In this document: in pieces, positions 10,205 through 24,730 of the stretch
Layout of the letters: each line of letters begins with the position of its first letter
How positions within the stretch are numbered: the first letter of the stretch is position 1
Assembly: GCA_964016985.1 (NCBI GenBank)
Contig: OZ024824.1
Location: forward strand, 48,339,587-48,403,586
Origin: Anodontia alba
Lineage: Eukaryota > Mollusca > Bivalvia > Lucinida > Lucinidae
Direction: 5' to 3'
Length of the DNA stretch: 64,000 nucleotides
Position numbers and translations under genes: made by a program
The notes under the pieces: generated by a model
Told to the model about the DNA's origin: nothing
Database searches by the model: none
The model's input: only the letters and a program-made list of their open reading frames with translations

Positions 10205-10769
10205 TACTGTGCTTTCGACATCTTTCAGAAAGTCTCTTTTGCTTGGCGCTTTACACGGGAGAAGTAAATTTGCAAACTTTTGTCATGATCAAATGCTAAA
10301 CCATTTGTCGTAACTAAGCTATGTACGAAACAATTTACTCTAGTCATTAGTTTTTAAAAAAAAATAAAATATTTTCACTTTTTTCCCATAGTAAAATGAA
10401 TGCAAATTATGCAGAAATATGTAGTAGACAGCTTGGAGGCAGATTTTCAACAAGTTCTGCTTGTTCAATTTTTTCTGAATTTTTTACAATATTGTTGTGA
10501 AACAGCAATAATTCAAATTCAACAAAGAAAAGTAAAAAATATTTTCTCAGACAAAAAAATCACTTTACTATAGAATCTGCATAGGTCAGACCAATTTTTG
10601 GCCGTAAATTTAATTTTAGAGTAAATATTTGAGAACAAAACACAGAAACAGAAAGGCCAAATGGTTTCTGATAAGATATGGTCAATCAGATCAAAATATT
10701 TTCATTTAAAATAAAACGCCATGCAAAAAAAAACAAAACATCTTTCCAAGTGATGTCGAAAGGACAGTA
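10205..10769. mobile_element. 565-bp MITE with TACTGT...ACAGTA TIRs
   Basis: The ends TACTGTGCTTTCGACATC and GATGTCGAAAGGACAGTA are inverted repeats (17 of 18). The AT-rich interior includes TTGGTCTGACCTATGC-type and GATATGGTCAATCAGATC phrases, shared in inverted orientation with the copies at 30189-30735 and 30812-31257. It is non-autonomous. No target duplication is apparent here. Confidence 0.75.
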
Positions 10770-12500
10770 GCTGGAACACTACTTAATTGATTATCTATCG
10801 GTTTTACTCAAGCCAAAACTATTTGAATGTAGTTACAATGTCGTGTCCACTCGACCTTCAGGAAACATATTTATAGTCGGGTTTCTCAATTCCTGTACCT
10901 TGCAAAAAAAAAAGTAACCCTAGCATTGGAAAGATATACAGCTGAATTTTTGTATATATAAAGCTTTAATACTGGTTCATACAAAACCGCTGTATAGCAA
11001 TGCGACACTAACTGCATTTTAGAGAAACGCATGCATTTTGCATGATACAGGTTAAGAGTTTTGCCTAGTAACTATAGGTTCTATTAAGTGTAAAATACAC
11101 ATGTATGTACAGACAGGTAAAATACACCAAATATACACCCAACTCGCGATAAATTAATCTGTACAGTTAAAGTCTGGATATAAATTAGCACTGATGTTTA
11201 AAATTCTTGTCGCATTTTGTAAAACGGCGTGTATTTTATGAAATTTTGATAAACATTTTAGTTCGTGGAAACTACGTCAAATATTATGTTTGGTCTCCAT
11301 ACATTCTTGCAAAGTATAGTTTGTCAACAAAGGCCTTAAAATTATGAATATGAAGAAATGCGTGGCGATTCCCCTAGACATGCATGTTTAAAACGTACGT
11401 CAGAACAATACAGGGTTCTGTACGAATATTTTTTATTGAAAAACCATAAGCACGAATGCCCGAAAGATGTCTGTTAAAATTTAAGATGTGTCATTCAAAA
11501 TGGTATCATAAAATTTGCAAGCAAACGTTTTCTTACAGGTTAATTGTAGCGGCCATATTGGATGAAAAACTCGAACATATTTTGATGTTTATCCATTTCT
11601 GTAGACCTTCTAATATAGGCTATAGGAAACGGCTGACCTCGAGGCTTCCTAAATGGAATCTTCCATGTTGGATTTTGACTTAAACCCATACTGTTTATCT
11701 CTTTTTTATATAATTTATTAGGTCCAGATATGGGCACACAACATCTAAAGGACAATTTTTTTTATTGTTATAATCCATGTAGTGAGTTTTTATTAACTTC
11801 TGATCATTTGTCATCACTTTACCAGTCTGATTTAATACAAACCTTTGTCTATGATTCTGTACATGTATGAAGGGAGATGTCGTCAAGGGCGGACAACTAC
11901 CAGGAATATTTTTATCGTTAACCACAGCTTTCGTTATTTTAATCGTGTTTTGTAAGTTTCAAACAAAACACTTAAGACTCTGATTCCATGTGATTTTATT
12001 TTCTTTTAATTTATTTTTTTATTTATTTTTTTATGATTCAATACAGGTATATTGCCATTGAAAAGGGGCAAACCACACTCAAGAGAGAAAAGGTTGATAC
12101 TTGCAGAAAGATTTGATCACTGCGATCATTATTTTGAGTTCCAAGTGCGATATTGTATTCAATATATGACGCTATAAAAAGCGCATTTCTTTTATTTATA
12201 GGTCAGAACAATGCTTTATTGAAAACGTTCAAATACACGCAACTATATAGTTATCTTTGAAAACAATCATCATTCTCAGCGCGACAATGAATGAATATTT
12301 ACATTTTAAAATATTGAAGTAGTATTTGCTGAGTACTCCCAGAGTTTTATTTGTTCGTGAAAATGTTCTTGACAGCAAAGCGACAAATAATAATGACAGC
12401 ATTCGACCTTATCACCGTGCTTTACGGTTAGAGTTTTCAAAACTACTATAAAAAGTTATGGTAAAACGTCTGCCTAATTAGGGCACACATGAATGAAAGA
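10770..12500. other. No recognisable feature
   Basis: AT-rich non-coding sequence. The open frames at 11456-11683 (+) and 11695-11925 (-) are short, have no known motif and show no supporting splice context. Confidence 0.4.
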
Positions 12501-12537
12501 TCATCTTGATTGGTGTATTTTATGAATCGTATGAGAT

Positions 12538-12619
12538 TTTTTTTATTTATTTATTTTTATTTATTTATTTTTTTTTTTTTTTTTATTTATTTATTTTTTT
12601 TTTATTTTTTTTATTTATT

Positions 12620-12656
<37 letters not shown>
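12538..12656. repeat. T-rich (TTTA)n / poly-T tract
   Basis: About 120 bases of T-runs punctuated by TTTA, directly visible. It creates a spurious Phe/Tyr-rich open frame. Confidence 0.95.
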
Positions 12657-13131
12657 TCGATTTCTTAATCAAATATGTTGTCGGTATTCATTAGGATTGC
12701 CTAGAAGATGTTGAAGCGATTCTGATAAGTACCCACATTATATGTATAGGGGCCGTAATCAGAAATCGCCTGACCGTGCTATTATAAGGGCATGTGTGGT
12801 AATTAAAGCGAATACTCTATTGTCAGTTATTTTCAAAAATGCCAAAACGACGTGATCTGAGGGTACTTTGGATGGAACTTCAAGAAAACACTTTTTATGA
12901 CAGGCGTCCAGTTTTCAAAACAGCCAAATATTTTGGTATTGCAAAATATTGAGAGAAAACAAAACTTCTAATGAATGTACCAAGTTAAAGAAGAAAGTGC
13001 TTTCTAGCAGATTTTTATTTCCAATGTGACAGCAAAAACTGTTATTGCGTTTTCTTCAACTATAATTATTGACATTTTTCTTATTTCTCCATCATAACCG
13101 ATGTTGTGGGTACACATTAGATCCGCCCCTG

Positions 13132-13133
<2 letters not shown>

Positions 13134-13217
<84 letters not shown>
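13134..13217. repeat. (TA)n microsatellite
   Basis: About 84 bases of pure AT alternation, just upstream of the first tRNA-like unit of the cluster. Confidence 0.97.
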
Positions 13218-14490
<1,273 letters not shown>

Positions 14491-14710
14491 TTCTTTGTTG
14501 AAGTTTGTTTCAATCTGCAGTACAAAAGATAAGTTTAAAAACTGCAAAAGTTAGCCTTATAATGAATCGCCCTTTAATCTCCTGATTTTACTAACCTTAT
14601 TATACTTGGGGGAACAACGGGGTGTAAATTACATAGACTTGTTAATGTAATAAATCTGTCCTGTTGGCTCCTCTATCTGACTCCACGGACAGAACCATTT
14701 CCAATTTATA

Positions 14711-14748
14711 GGGTGGGGGTGGGGGTGGGGGTGGGGGTGGGGGAGGGT
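14711..14748. repeat. (GTGGGG)n G-rich tract
   Basis: Six G-runs of four or more separated by single T or A residues. The strand could form a G-quadruplex (inference). Confidence 0.85.
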
Positions 14749-14807
14749 GTTTTTATTAGCAGCATACAAATTTTAGTATTAAATGTAAACAATTTTAGCA
14801 TTAAATG

Positions 14808-15030
14808 CAAACAGTGTATACCCTGGTCAGACGCCGCGATTATCGTCGTGTAATCTGGGTCAACACTGCTTGCTTAGGTCCATTTTATGGGGTGCTAGGC
14901 ATTTATAGGTTAATTCCAGTTTTAAACCGTTTATGCCTAGCGTCCCATAAAAGGGTGTCGGCAAACAGTGTAAACCCAGATCAGACGCCATAGAACATAA
15001 GCCACTGATGAGAGTCTACACTGTTTGCAT
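14808..15030. repeat. Palindromic dispersed repeat, GTGTA-ACCC type
   Basis: Arms resembling CAGTGTATACCC...CAGACGCCGCG and its complement (GTCTACACTGTTTGC) recur twice here. The same family is at 16968-17040, 25543-25605, 26103-26157, 32450-32510 and 34391-34452. Confidence 0.55.
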
Positions 15031-16194
15031 TAAGTACAGGAATTTCTGTTACATATGATAATACAAAAAGCAAATCAGACATCACTTAAATTGAAAGTAA
15101 ACGTATCTAAAGAGATATAGGAGAGTCCAGTAGGCATAAAGAGATAATTCAATTAATGAAGAGTTCCTTGTGCTTCATGTGATACATTTTAGCACAACAC
15201 GTTCAAAGTGATACGAAATAGAAATGACGGTACCTAAGAAAGACAACAGAATATAGCCCTTCCAAAGAATTGAAAGACAGGAGGAAAAAAGGTTTTCAGG
15301 CATTAAGTGGCAACATAAAACAATACTTCCTCCAAAACAGAATGAACAAACGACAAGAGCACCCCATTAAAACGGTATGTTGCAGGACTGTTGTGGAGCT
15401 GAAACATGTTTTTCTAGTACTCAACCCTCGTCTTTATTCCTGTTGCACATGCAGTAGCAACTCTTACAGCTGGGGTTCAACACGGCCGCTAGTGGCCATA
15501 CATCTATAATAGTCATTTGACAGAGAATGTTTGAGCTTCTATAATGATGCTTAGAACTGTCAAATTAATGATATTTGCACAGTGTCAAACAATAAATAAG
15601 TACAGTATAATACTAAAACAGAACGGGCATGTGATTTAAAAATTGCTCCATGGATACACTTTATATATTTTCTGCCAGTTATTTACAAGAAAGACACGTT
15701 TGCAATTCTCTGTTTACTTACCCGAGTCCCACCTATTTTTTTGCCTTTGGAGTAGATCCCTATTTAGGCGGAAAGCAAATGACAAATGACAGAGCTGCTT
15801 CCTCTGAGAGTGCATTTCTTTAAAAGATTTGAACCTTACTTTGCATTTCTGATTAATGCTACTGCGTGAAATTCTTGAAATGATGCTTAAAGCTTACAAG
15901 AAATATATATCTAGCTGTAACATAACATGTTAGTACATGCATTTCCGACTTACAACAGCATCAATGTTTATGAGTTGGAAACTGTACAACTCCTATATTC
16001 GCACATGTGTAGGATGGTAGTATCTTTTTGTTTTGTTTCTCTACATTGATAGTGTGATAGTTTACATGAAAAGACTGAATTTTACTGATGTTAAAACTTC
16101 TTATGTTTTAAAAATTCTTATTGTTCAGACTTGACTCGGTTGAATATGTATTTAAAACGAAATATATCCAGGATCGGTCACAGAACACTACTAA
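15031..16194. other. No recognisable feature
   Basis: AT-rich non-coding sequence. The open frame at 15270-15509 (+) shows no family motif. Confidence 0.4.
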
Positions 16195-16237
16195 CTATAG
16201 AAATGTCTGTGATTAAGTATCACAGACATTTCTATAG
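16195..16237. repeat. Perfect 19-bp hairpin, 5-nt loop
   Basis: CTATAGAAATGTCTGTGAT (16195-16213), loop TAAGT, then its exact complement (16219-16237). No T-run follows, so it is unlikely to be a terminator. It is probably the core of a fold-back element. Confidence 0.9.
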
Positions 16238-16967
16238 CCCTCGACCATTCGCTCTCGCGACTACTGGAGTGTCGGACAGATATAGGATGTGATATGAAAA
16301 TGCCTCTTTTTTTTATTATTGTTATTGGGCACGCCATGACAGTGTAGCGACAGCAAAGTCTCATTAGCCTGATAAACCCGCGCTGTCTGATGAGTGTTTC
16401 CTGTACATCGAGCCAATGCCTGTAAGTGAACAATGACTGCTTCATCAAAACGTGCGGATACGCAGGCTGATTGGGCATTAGCCGTACGAACGCTTATGAC
16501 CGCGAGACACGTTTTCCAATGTCGCGGCTCAACGTACTATTACTCTGTAATGTAATTTTCAAGTAAATTTGCTATATGAACTCCCCATGTCAGAATGTGT
16601 ATAACTAGCTAGAAAACTGCTATTTACATCTGAAGCTGCTATCAGATAGATGCAGCTAGATATAATCTTTATCACTAGAGCTTGGATCTCTGCGCGTGAC
16701 GCATAATGGATAGCATCTGACTGCATCAAGAGAGAAAGTACCTATTCGATTGAGAGAAAAGACTGCTATTGAACACGGACGCTCTACCCAAGCCGGAGGT
16801 CAGAAAATGATAGTTTTATCATTTTAACCTCAGTCAGATTTCTGTATATTTATTGGCAATGAATTGAAAGGTGAAATGCAGTACTCAATTCTTTCTACTT
16901 TTTCAATTCCTAGAAACATCGTCGGCCCATACCGTATTTGACCTAAGTATTCGAATCGATGGGTCTG

Positions 16968-17040
16968 AGCAAACAGTGTAGACCAAGATCAGACGCCATG
17001 GAACCCGGCGTTCTATCAAGGCGCCACTGTTTGCCACTCA
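16968..17040. repeat. Palindromic dispersed repeat copy
   Basis: CAAACAGTGTAGACC...CAGACGCC...GGCG...CACTGTTTG: one more copy of the GTGTAGACC fold-back family. Confidence 0.6.
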
Positions 17041-17219
17041 TCCAGCAGCTGTTTAGACGCATTAACATGTAGTAAAATGGACATGCTTTATTTAGTAATG
17101 TATCTAAATATTTAAGGTAAAACACAGTACTCAGATAAGATATACAGCAGACGGAACTTTGAATTTTTTTTTTATTTTCAGAGAAAAAGAATACTTGAAA
17201 CTTCATGTAAATAGTCTGC

Positions 17220-17281
17220 TAGGCAGACGATTCACATAAAATGTCAAGTCTAGGCAGACGATTCACATAAAATGTCAAGTC
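17220..17281. repeat. Exact 31-bp tandem duplication
   Basis: The unit starting TAGGCAGACGATTCACATAA is repeated twice without a difference (17220-17250 and 17251-17281). Confidence 0.95.
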
Positions 17282-18263
17282 TTATAACCTCTGAAAAATA
17301 ACAAAATCAATTATAAAATGTCGTCTCCTACTTATTTGCTTAGCGTTTTAAGGGTTAATTTTGGGACCATTGAGCCCACACCAGTGTACCACTGAAGCGC
17401 TAACAGGGACCGTGATGGATGTTACCCTATTTTATCATCCATCATGAACAACCTCAATCTGTTATTCTCTTTCTTTTGTTTCTTCTGTATTTCTAAAAGC
17501 TCCACCTTTTCAAATGATTTTGCGATCGCAGCATCTGTCGTTAAGCGCTTATAAATGTGTGTATGTGTGTGGGCTGGAGCGGGGAGGGGCTCGTAAAATG
17601 TTGCTCCAAGCTTCGACATAATGCTGATATTACTATAAATTGTCTGAACTTTGGGGACTGTCGAGCTCAGGCATTGCATGAACTGGAAAGTGATGCGCTT
17701 GGGATGAGTGGGAAGGAGGGGGCATGAGGGACGTTGCATTTTTATTATCCTTAGGAACAGACTCATTCAAACTGCCTCTGTTATTTTCTATGTTTTAGTT
17801 TGCTGTGCATTTCCAAAGGACTTACCTTTCAGTTTTGTTTTCTTTTTTTATACTTTACACCAACAGAGAAATATGTTTGTAGCTACATGTTTCCGTATGC
17901 TAGTCTACAGTCGAGTTCGAAAACAGTTTCATAAATCAATTTTCCCTCAATGTTGTGAAATACTGATGTTATCAAGTGCTGATATTTTGCCATAGAGCTT
18001 ACTTGTGTTCTGCGAGCGCTTTATGAATACTTACATTCGGATTACCATACTTACCTGTACAACTACACATAACTCCCACCAGTAGTTTATTTTCCAAATA
18101 TGCTAGACTTACTATACTGTACAGCACCACAACATTCCCTCATAAAGTTGTTATGGTTACGTATTTCTTAACTTTCATTTCTACAAGCTTAAGAATAACA
18201 GAAATTTCTTAACCTTTAGTACGCTGAGACAAACTTAGCGAAAAACAAATGGGTTATATTTCT
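17282..18263. other. No recognisable feature
   Basis: Non-coding. The open frames at 17422-17766 (-) and 17708-17995 (+) overlap on opposite strands and carry no known motif. Confidence 0.4.
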
Positions 18264-18390
18264 CCAGAAAATAGGATTTGACATTTTCTCATAAAATAGA
18301 ATTTAAATTTCCTACGAATCGTTTCCTAGTTCGCATTTCATGCGAAAGGAGACGATTTGAATGAAATATCAAAAGAATCCTATTTTCTGG
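18264..18390. mobile_element. 127-bp MITE, relative of 625-754
   Basis: CCAGAAAATAGGATT at 18264 and its exact complement ending at 18390. The inner text TTGACATTTT resembles the MITE at 625-754 (CCAAGAAAACAGGATTTGAC). It is fold-back and non-coding. Confidence 0.7.
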
Positions 18391-18529
18391 GGAAAAATGC
18401 AATATTTCTAACATAATTTCTTAATATTTTCATATAGCGTACGAGGAATAACATTAGTGAATATTTTTAACTTCAAAGATTTCATCACTGCAAATCACTT
18501 ATTTAACATTTATAATCTTCCATCAATGA

Positions 18530-21510
18530 TCCTCAACTGGAAATCGCACAGTCAATAATAGGGTGGGTCTTCTGTTGCCCTGTTTCTTGCAGCACCTTCA
18601 ATAGAAGTCGCGCATGGTCAAGGAAGGGTAGGTCTTCTGTTGCCCTGTTACGTGCACCACCAGTAGTATAGGGCGGCACTTGTCCCCAAAGTGCCGCCCT
18701 ATACTACTACCACCCTAACTGGAAATCGCACATGGTCAAGGAAGTGTGATTCTTCTGTTGTCCTGATACCTGTACAATCTTAACTGGAAGCAGCACATGG
18801 TCAATGAACGGTGGGTCTTCTGTTGTCCTGTTACCTGCACCACCCTGATTGTAAATCGCACAAGGTCAAGGGAAAGAGTGGGTCTTCTGTTGCCCAATTA
18901 CCTACACCACCTTAACTAGAAGTCGCACAAGGCCAAGGAAGGGTGGGTCTTCTGTTACTCTGTTACCTGCACCTACTCCACTGGAAATCGCACAAAGTCA
19001 AGGGAGAAGGGGTTTTCTGTTGTCCTGTAACCTGCACCACCCTGACTGGAAATCGCACAAGGTCAAAGGAAAGAGTGGGTCTTCTGTTGCCCTGTTACTT
19101 GCACCGCCTTTACTTTAAAGGCCTGATTTTACTAACTGTATTACACAAGGTCAAGGAAGGGCGTGTCTTCTGTTGCCCTGTTACCTGCACGACCTAAACT
19201 GGAAGTCGCACGAGGCCAACGAAGGGCGGGTCTCCTGTTGTCCCGTTACCTGTACCACCTTGACTGGAAATCACACAAAGTCAAGGGAAAGAGTAGGTTT
19301 ATTGTTGCCCAGTTACCTACACCACCTTACTTGGACGTCGCACAAGGTCAAGGAAGGGTGGGTATTCTATTGCCCTGTCACCCGCACCATCTTCACTGGA
19401 AGTCACACAAGGGCAAGGAATGGTGAGTCTTCTATTGCCCTGTTACCTGCACCACCCTAACTAGAAATTGCCCAAGATCAAGGGAAAGAGTTGATCTTAT
19501 GTTGCCTAGTTATCTACACCACTGCATTACATTCACTGGAAGTCGCATAAGGTCAAGGATGGGCGGTTTTATGTTGCATTGTTATCTGCATCACTTTCAC
19601 TGGAAGTCCTACATGATCAAGGAATGGTGGGTCTTCCATTCTCTGTTACATGCACCAGCTTCAGTGGAAGTCGCACAACGTCAAAGGAGGGCGGGTGTTC
19701 TGTTGCCCTGTTACCTACAGCACCTTCACTGGAAGTCGCACATGGTCAAGGAAGGCTGGGCCTTCTTCTGTTGCCCTGTTAACAGCACCACCTTTACTGG
19801 AAGTCGCAAAAGCCAAGGAAGGGCAAGTCTTCTGTTGCCCTGTTACCTGCACCACCCTGACTTAAAATCGCACAAGGTCAAGGGAATGAGTGGGTCTTCT
19901 GTTGCCCAGTTACCTACACCACCTTAACTGGTAATCGCACAAGGTCAAGATAGGGAGGGTATTCTGTTGCACTGCTACCTGCACCATCTTCACTGGAAGT
20001 CGCACAAGGTCAAGAAAGGACGAGTATTTTGTTGCCCTGTTACCTGTACCTCATTCACTGGTAATCGCACAAGTCAAGGAAGGGTGGGTCTTCTGTTGCC
20101 CAGTTAATTACACAATTGAAAGTCGCACCAGGTCGAGGAGGGGTGGGTCTTATGTTGCCCTGTTACCTGCACCACCTTCAGTGGAAGTCGCACAAGGTCA
20201 AGGGAGGGCGGAATTCTGTTGCCCTGTTACCTGTACCTATTTCACTGGAAGTCGCACGAGGTCAATGAAGGGAGGGCCTTCTGTTACCCTGTTACCTGCA
20301 CCACCTTCACTGGAAGTCGCACAAGATCAACGAATGGCGGGTCTTCTGTTGCCCTGTACCTGTACCTTATTCACAGGTAATCGCACAAGGTCGAGGAGGG
20401 GTGGGTCTTCTGTTGCCCTTTTACCTGCACCACCTTCAGTGGAAGTCGCACAAGGTAAAGGAAGGGCGGGTTTTCTGTTGCCCTGTTACCTGTACCTACT
20501 TCACTGGAAGTCGCACGAGGTCAATGAAGGGTGGGTCTTCCGTTGCCCTGTTACCTGCACCACTTTCACTGGAAGTCGTACAAGGTCAAAGCCACCTTCA
20601 CTGGAAGTCGCAAAAGGTCAAGGACGGCCGGTTTCCTGTTGCCTGTTACCTGCAACACCTTCACTGGAAGTCGCATCAGGTCAAGGAAGGGTAGGTCTTC
20701 TGTTGCCCTGCTTGCTGCATCGCCTTCACTGGAAGTTGCACAAGGTCAAGGAAGGGCGGGTCTTCCGTTGCCCTGTTACTTGCACCACCTTCACTGGAAG
20801 TCGCACCAGGTCAAGGAAGAATTGGTCTTTGTTGTCCTGTTACCTGCATCACCTTCACTGGAAGTCGCATAAGGCCAAAGAAGGACGGGTCTTCTGTTGC
20901 CGTTACCTGCACCAGCCTTACTGGAAGTCGCACAAGGTCAAGGCAGAGGGTCCTCTGTTGCCCTGTTGCTTGCATCACCGTTAATGAAATTCGCACAAGG
21001 TCATGTAAGGGCTTGTCTTCTCTTGCCCGGATACCTGCACCACCTTCACGGGAGGTCGCACAAGGTCAAGGAAGGATGGGTCTTTTATTGCCCTGTTACC
21101 TGCATCACCTTAACTGGAAGTCGCACAATGTCAATGAAGGGAGGGTTTTTGTTGCCCTGATATCCGCACCACATTCACTGGAAGTCGCACAAGTTCAACG
21201 AAGGGCGGGCCGCCTGTTGCCCTGTTACTGGCACAATCCTAACTGGAAATCGCACATGGTCAAGGAAGAATGGGGTCTTCTGTTGCCGTGTTAGCTATAC
21301 CACCTTCACTGGAAGTCGCACAAGGTCAAATACGGATGGGTCTTCTGTTACCCAGTTTCATGCAGCACCTTAACTCGAAGTCGCAGAAGGTCAAGGAAGG
21401 GTGGGTCGTCTGTTGCCCTGTTACCTGCATCACGTTCACTGGAAGTTGCATAAGGTCAAGGAAGGGCGAGTCTTCTGTTGTCCTGCTATCTGCATCTATT
21501 TTAATTGATA
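18530..21510 (+). repeat. Array of about 65-66-bp units, roughly 45 copies
   Basis: The unit carries CCTTCACTGGAAGTCGCAC, AAGGTCAAGGAAGGGCGGG, TCTTCTGTTGCCCTG and TTACCTGCACCA. Units vary by substitutions and small indels, the early ones more diverged (AACTGGAAATCGCAC). Because 66 is divisible by 3, long overlapping open frames appear in all three plus frames (for example 20181-20984). I judge these a by-product of unit length, since no frame is favoured. A remnant lies at 23411-23580. This is a minisatellite; no function is evident. Confidence 0.9.
18662..18708. repeat. Perfect 20-bp inverted repeat inside the array
   Basis: Arms at 18662-18681 (AGTAGTATAGGGCGGCACTT) and 18689-18708 are exact complements around the 7-nt loop GTCCCCA. 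It interrupts one repeat unit and is absent from the others. Confidence 0.9.
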
Positions 21511-21663
21511 GAGATGCGATATTTCCACCTGGGCCTGCCCATGTATTCCTACTATATTGGATCTAAATCGATTAGACAGTTACAGTTAGTTACTCATTCG
21601 TCAGTTTAAAGCGAGCACATGATGAACGTGCAGTTTATTACTGGTGATTGATATGTGAACGGG

Positions 21664-21985
<322 letters not shown>

Positions 21986-22297
21986 CAATACAGACCTGCG
22001 TTTTGGGTTTCTGGTTTGTTTGTTTTTTTGTTGTTGTTTTTTTTGTTGTTGTTTTTTTTGTTTGTTTTTTCTTTTGTTGTTTTTTTTTTTTTTGTTGTTC
22101 ATTTTATTAGTATAATTAATTATTGTGTGTGTCTGAGTTTGTTTAGTTGTATCGAGCACTGACTAGATCCCTTCGTGCGGCCCTGGGTGATCTTGTCCTC
22201 GCTTGATTCGTTGCTATGTGGTACAAATGCAGGTCCGCTCAAGGTCTCCTAAACTTTTTTTATTGGTCTGTGGTGTCCTGTCATACTATTATAATTT

Positions 22298-22427
22298 TGA
22301 CTGCCTCACTCTGATATCCAGTTGTGACTGGCTCACTCTGATATCCAGTTGTGACCACTCTGATATCCAGTTGTGACTGGCTCACTCTGATATCCAGTTG
22401 TGACTGGCTCACTCTGATTTCCAGTTC
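22298..22427. repeat. Tandem repeat of about 27 bp, five copies
   Basis: Unit CTCACTCTGATATCCAGTTG plus TGACTGG. The third copy is shorter, having lost the TGGCT part. Confidence 0.9.
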
Positions 22428-22949
22428 CATTAGACTGTCGCGGCCGAGCCCTTGTTGACATCTCGGTCTTCTTTTCTTATTTTTCTCTCTCTCATTCTTT
22501 ATCTAAAAGAAAGCATGAGGGGGAGGGGAAGGAAAAGGTACCGAAAGCCAGGAACTGCTGCGGTGGACGGTGGTTCCGGTATCGTTATTTATTTATTTAT
22601 TTATTTATCATCAAACCTTAAGCTTTCAACTACATTTTAGTGTTTTCTGTCAAACCATATTTGTTCTTAATTTACGGATGAACGCATTCGGTGTCTACCT
22701 CTCATTTTTTCTTAATAATTATTTTCATTCCTTCTTTTCTGCTCCCCAATGCCTTATGCAAGAATGCCCTTAGGCTTGATACAATTTCTAGTTTGCACCT
22801 CTTCGATATTATCTCAGTGAGGCTTATTTATAAATTTTCTTTCTGTTTATCCTTTCACTATACTTTCTCCTTTATATACAAATTATTTCTATTTAGTGAA
22901 GAATATCTGTCACGAACCGCCATGAGAAGCAAATTTGTGATTTCCTCAT

Positions 22950-23410
22950 ATGGTCGTTGCCGAGTCAAATAGATGTATTTCAGATTTCTTAACTTTTCAG
23001 GAGAAAGAAAAAAACTTTATAACTTTTGCTAGACGTTTCCAATATTTATGAAACTCTGATAGTATTCTATTTAGTGACATCCAAATTCAGTGCTATAACT
23101 ATTCTGATCTTACAGATGAGAATTCATACAATCTTTCGACTAAATCACTAAGAGTTACAACTTCTCGAGTTACGATATTCAGATGCTTAGAATGCATCAA
23201 GACATCGCATCTCGGTAGAGAGACTACACAAACTATACAAAAATATTGTCTAAATGCTCGTAACTCAAGGCTCTAAGGGGGTTCTTATTGGCCTAGAGGT
23301 ACAAGAATTTGACAGAAGGCGCGCTGAATGGCAGGTATTTCCGCGTTGCAAAAAAAGTCTTTTTGGCAAAAAATAGAGTTACGAGGTTTTGACTCGGCAA
23401 CGACGATATG
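22950..23410. mobile_element. About 460-bp element with 22-bp TIRs
   Basis: CATATGGTCGTTGCCGAGTC at about 22947 and the complement of GACTCGGCAACGACGATATG at 23391-23410 match except for one base. There is no coding capacity. It sits between the 65-bp array and the array remnant at 23411, so it may have inserted into repeat DNA. Confidence 0.7.
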
Positions 23411-23580
23411 TCATTTATATGTGTGACCTGCACCACCCAAACTGGATATCACTCAAGGTCAAGGGAAAGTGTGGGTCCAGCTGACTGGAAATCGCACAAG
23501 GTCAAGGTAGAGTGGATCTTCTTTTGCCCAGTTACCCGCATGACTCTAATGTGAAGTTTCACGTTTTCAAGGGAGAGGGT
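23411..23580 (+). repeat. Remnant of the 65-bp array
   Basis: Two to three diverged units (GACCTGCACCACCCAAACTGG, AAATCGCACAAGGTCAAGG) of the 18530-21510 type. Confidence 0.8.
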
Positions 23581-24444
23581 GTACAAGATGTCGGAGTACT
23601 CTATGAGAACGAACCACCACCAGAAAATAACCTATAACACTCAGAACGTTCGGCCGCCTAAGCTCGTTACAGTACTTGTACAGCGCGTGGTGTGGTGCCT
23701 ACACTGTTTCCTCAGGTCAGTCTGTCCAAATACTTCACTGAATACCTAATTGACTTCGAGTACTTAGGGTAACTACAGTACAGGCGAGTTTCTCAAACAT
23801 GATCTATATTGCGCTCATCGAATCTCGGCATACGAACTTGAGGGCCAGTGAACCGAAAGTCAAATCTTTAAACCACTCGGGTACCAAGCGCCTCCCTTTA
23901 ATACCCCAACTCCCCTGCCTTACCCCCAACATATTGTAAATGTATGTGCTGACGCTGACTATACTCTCATATGTTTATTAACATATATTCATGAATCTGA
24001 CAGTTTCAGTCGGTCTCATAATTTTGTGAAGTGATTTTTGTCGCACTTTATAATACAAAAAAGGAATACAACGGTCAGACTGTCTGGACGTTCCTTTACT
24101 GTTCGTAAATACGGTAAATACGGTTAACTGAAATCGCTTACCTTTCCAACAAAATCTTTTGGAAGCAGCTTGATGTTTATGCCACAACAGCTTATAACTG
24201 ATACATTAAATCAGCAGAGAACACAAACATAGTATAGTTACAGTAGCAACACGGAGGTTTATTATTCTCAAGGATTCAATAAATTTTCAAGATGCCGCTA
24301 ACGAAAGCACAGGTTAGTTTCATTGTTTTCAGGTTGTTTTTGGGTTTGTTTTTTTTTTTTTTTTTTTTGTTTGTTTGTTTTTTGTTGTTGTTTTTTTTGT
24401 TGTTTTTTTTTGTTGTTGTTGTTTTGTTTTGTTTTGTTTTTTAT

Positions 24445-24478
<34 letters not shown>

Positions 24479-24730
24479 TCAATTGTGTATGCATTTAAAC
24501 TTTTAGACTTCTGTATATTTCATGGCATTTCCAAAGAACATATTTCGCATGAGATACCAAATCTCACGAAAATTAACAATAAAGAAAAAGAAAACGTCCG
24601 CTAACTCCAATTTGTCATCCCGGAAAGTGCTAAAGGTTTAAGCCGTGTTTTAATTTTATAAAAATGGCTGTATATTCATATTTAACTGCGTTTGCAATGA
24701 CTTAACACTGATAGTTTTATTACATTCTTT
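23581..24730. other. No gene seen; T-rich tract at 24345-24478
   Basis: Non-coding apart from a long poly-T/TTTG tract that creates spurious Phe-rich open frames. Confidence 0.5.

Noticed and set aside
12506..12694. Phe-rich membrane protein
   Set aside because: Product of a poly-T/TTTA tract.
18530..21510. CRISPR array
   Set aside because: Units are contiguous diverged 65-66-bp repeats without unique spacers, no cas genes, and the context is eukaryotic.
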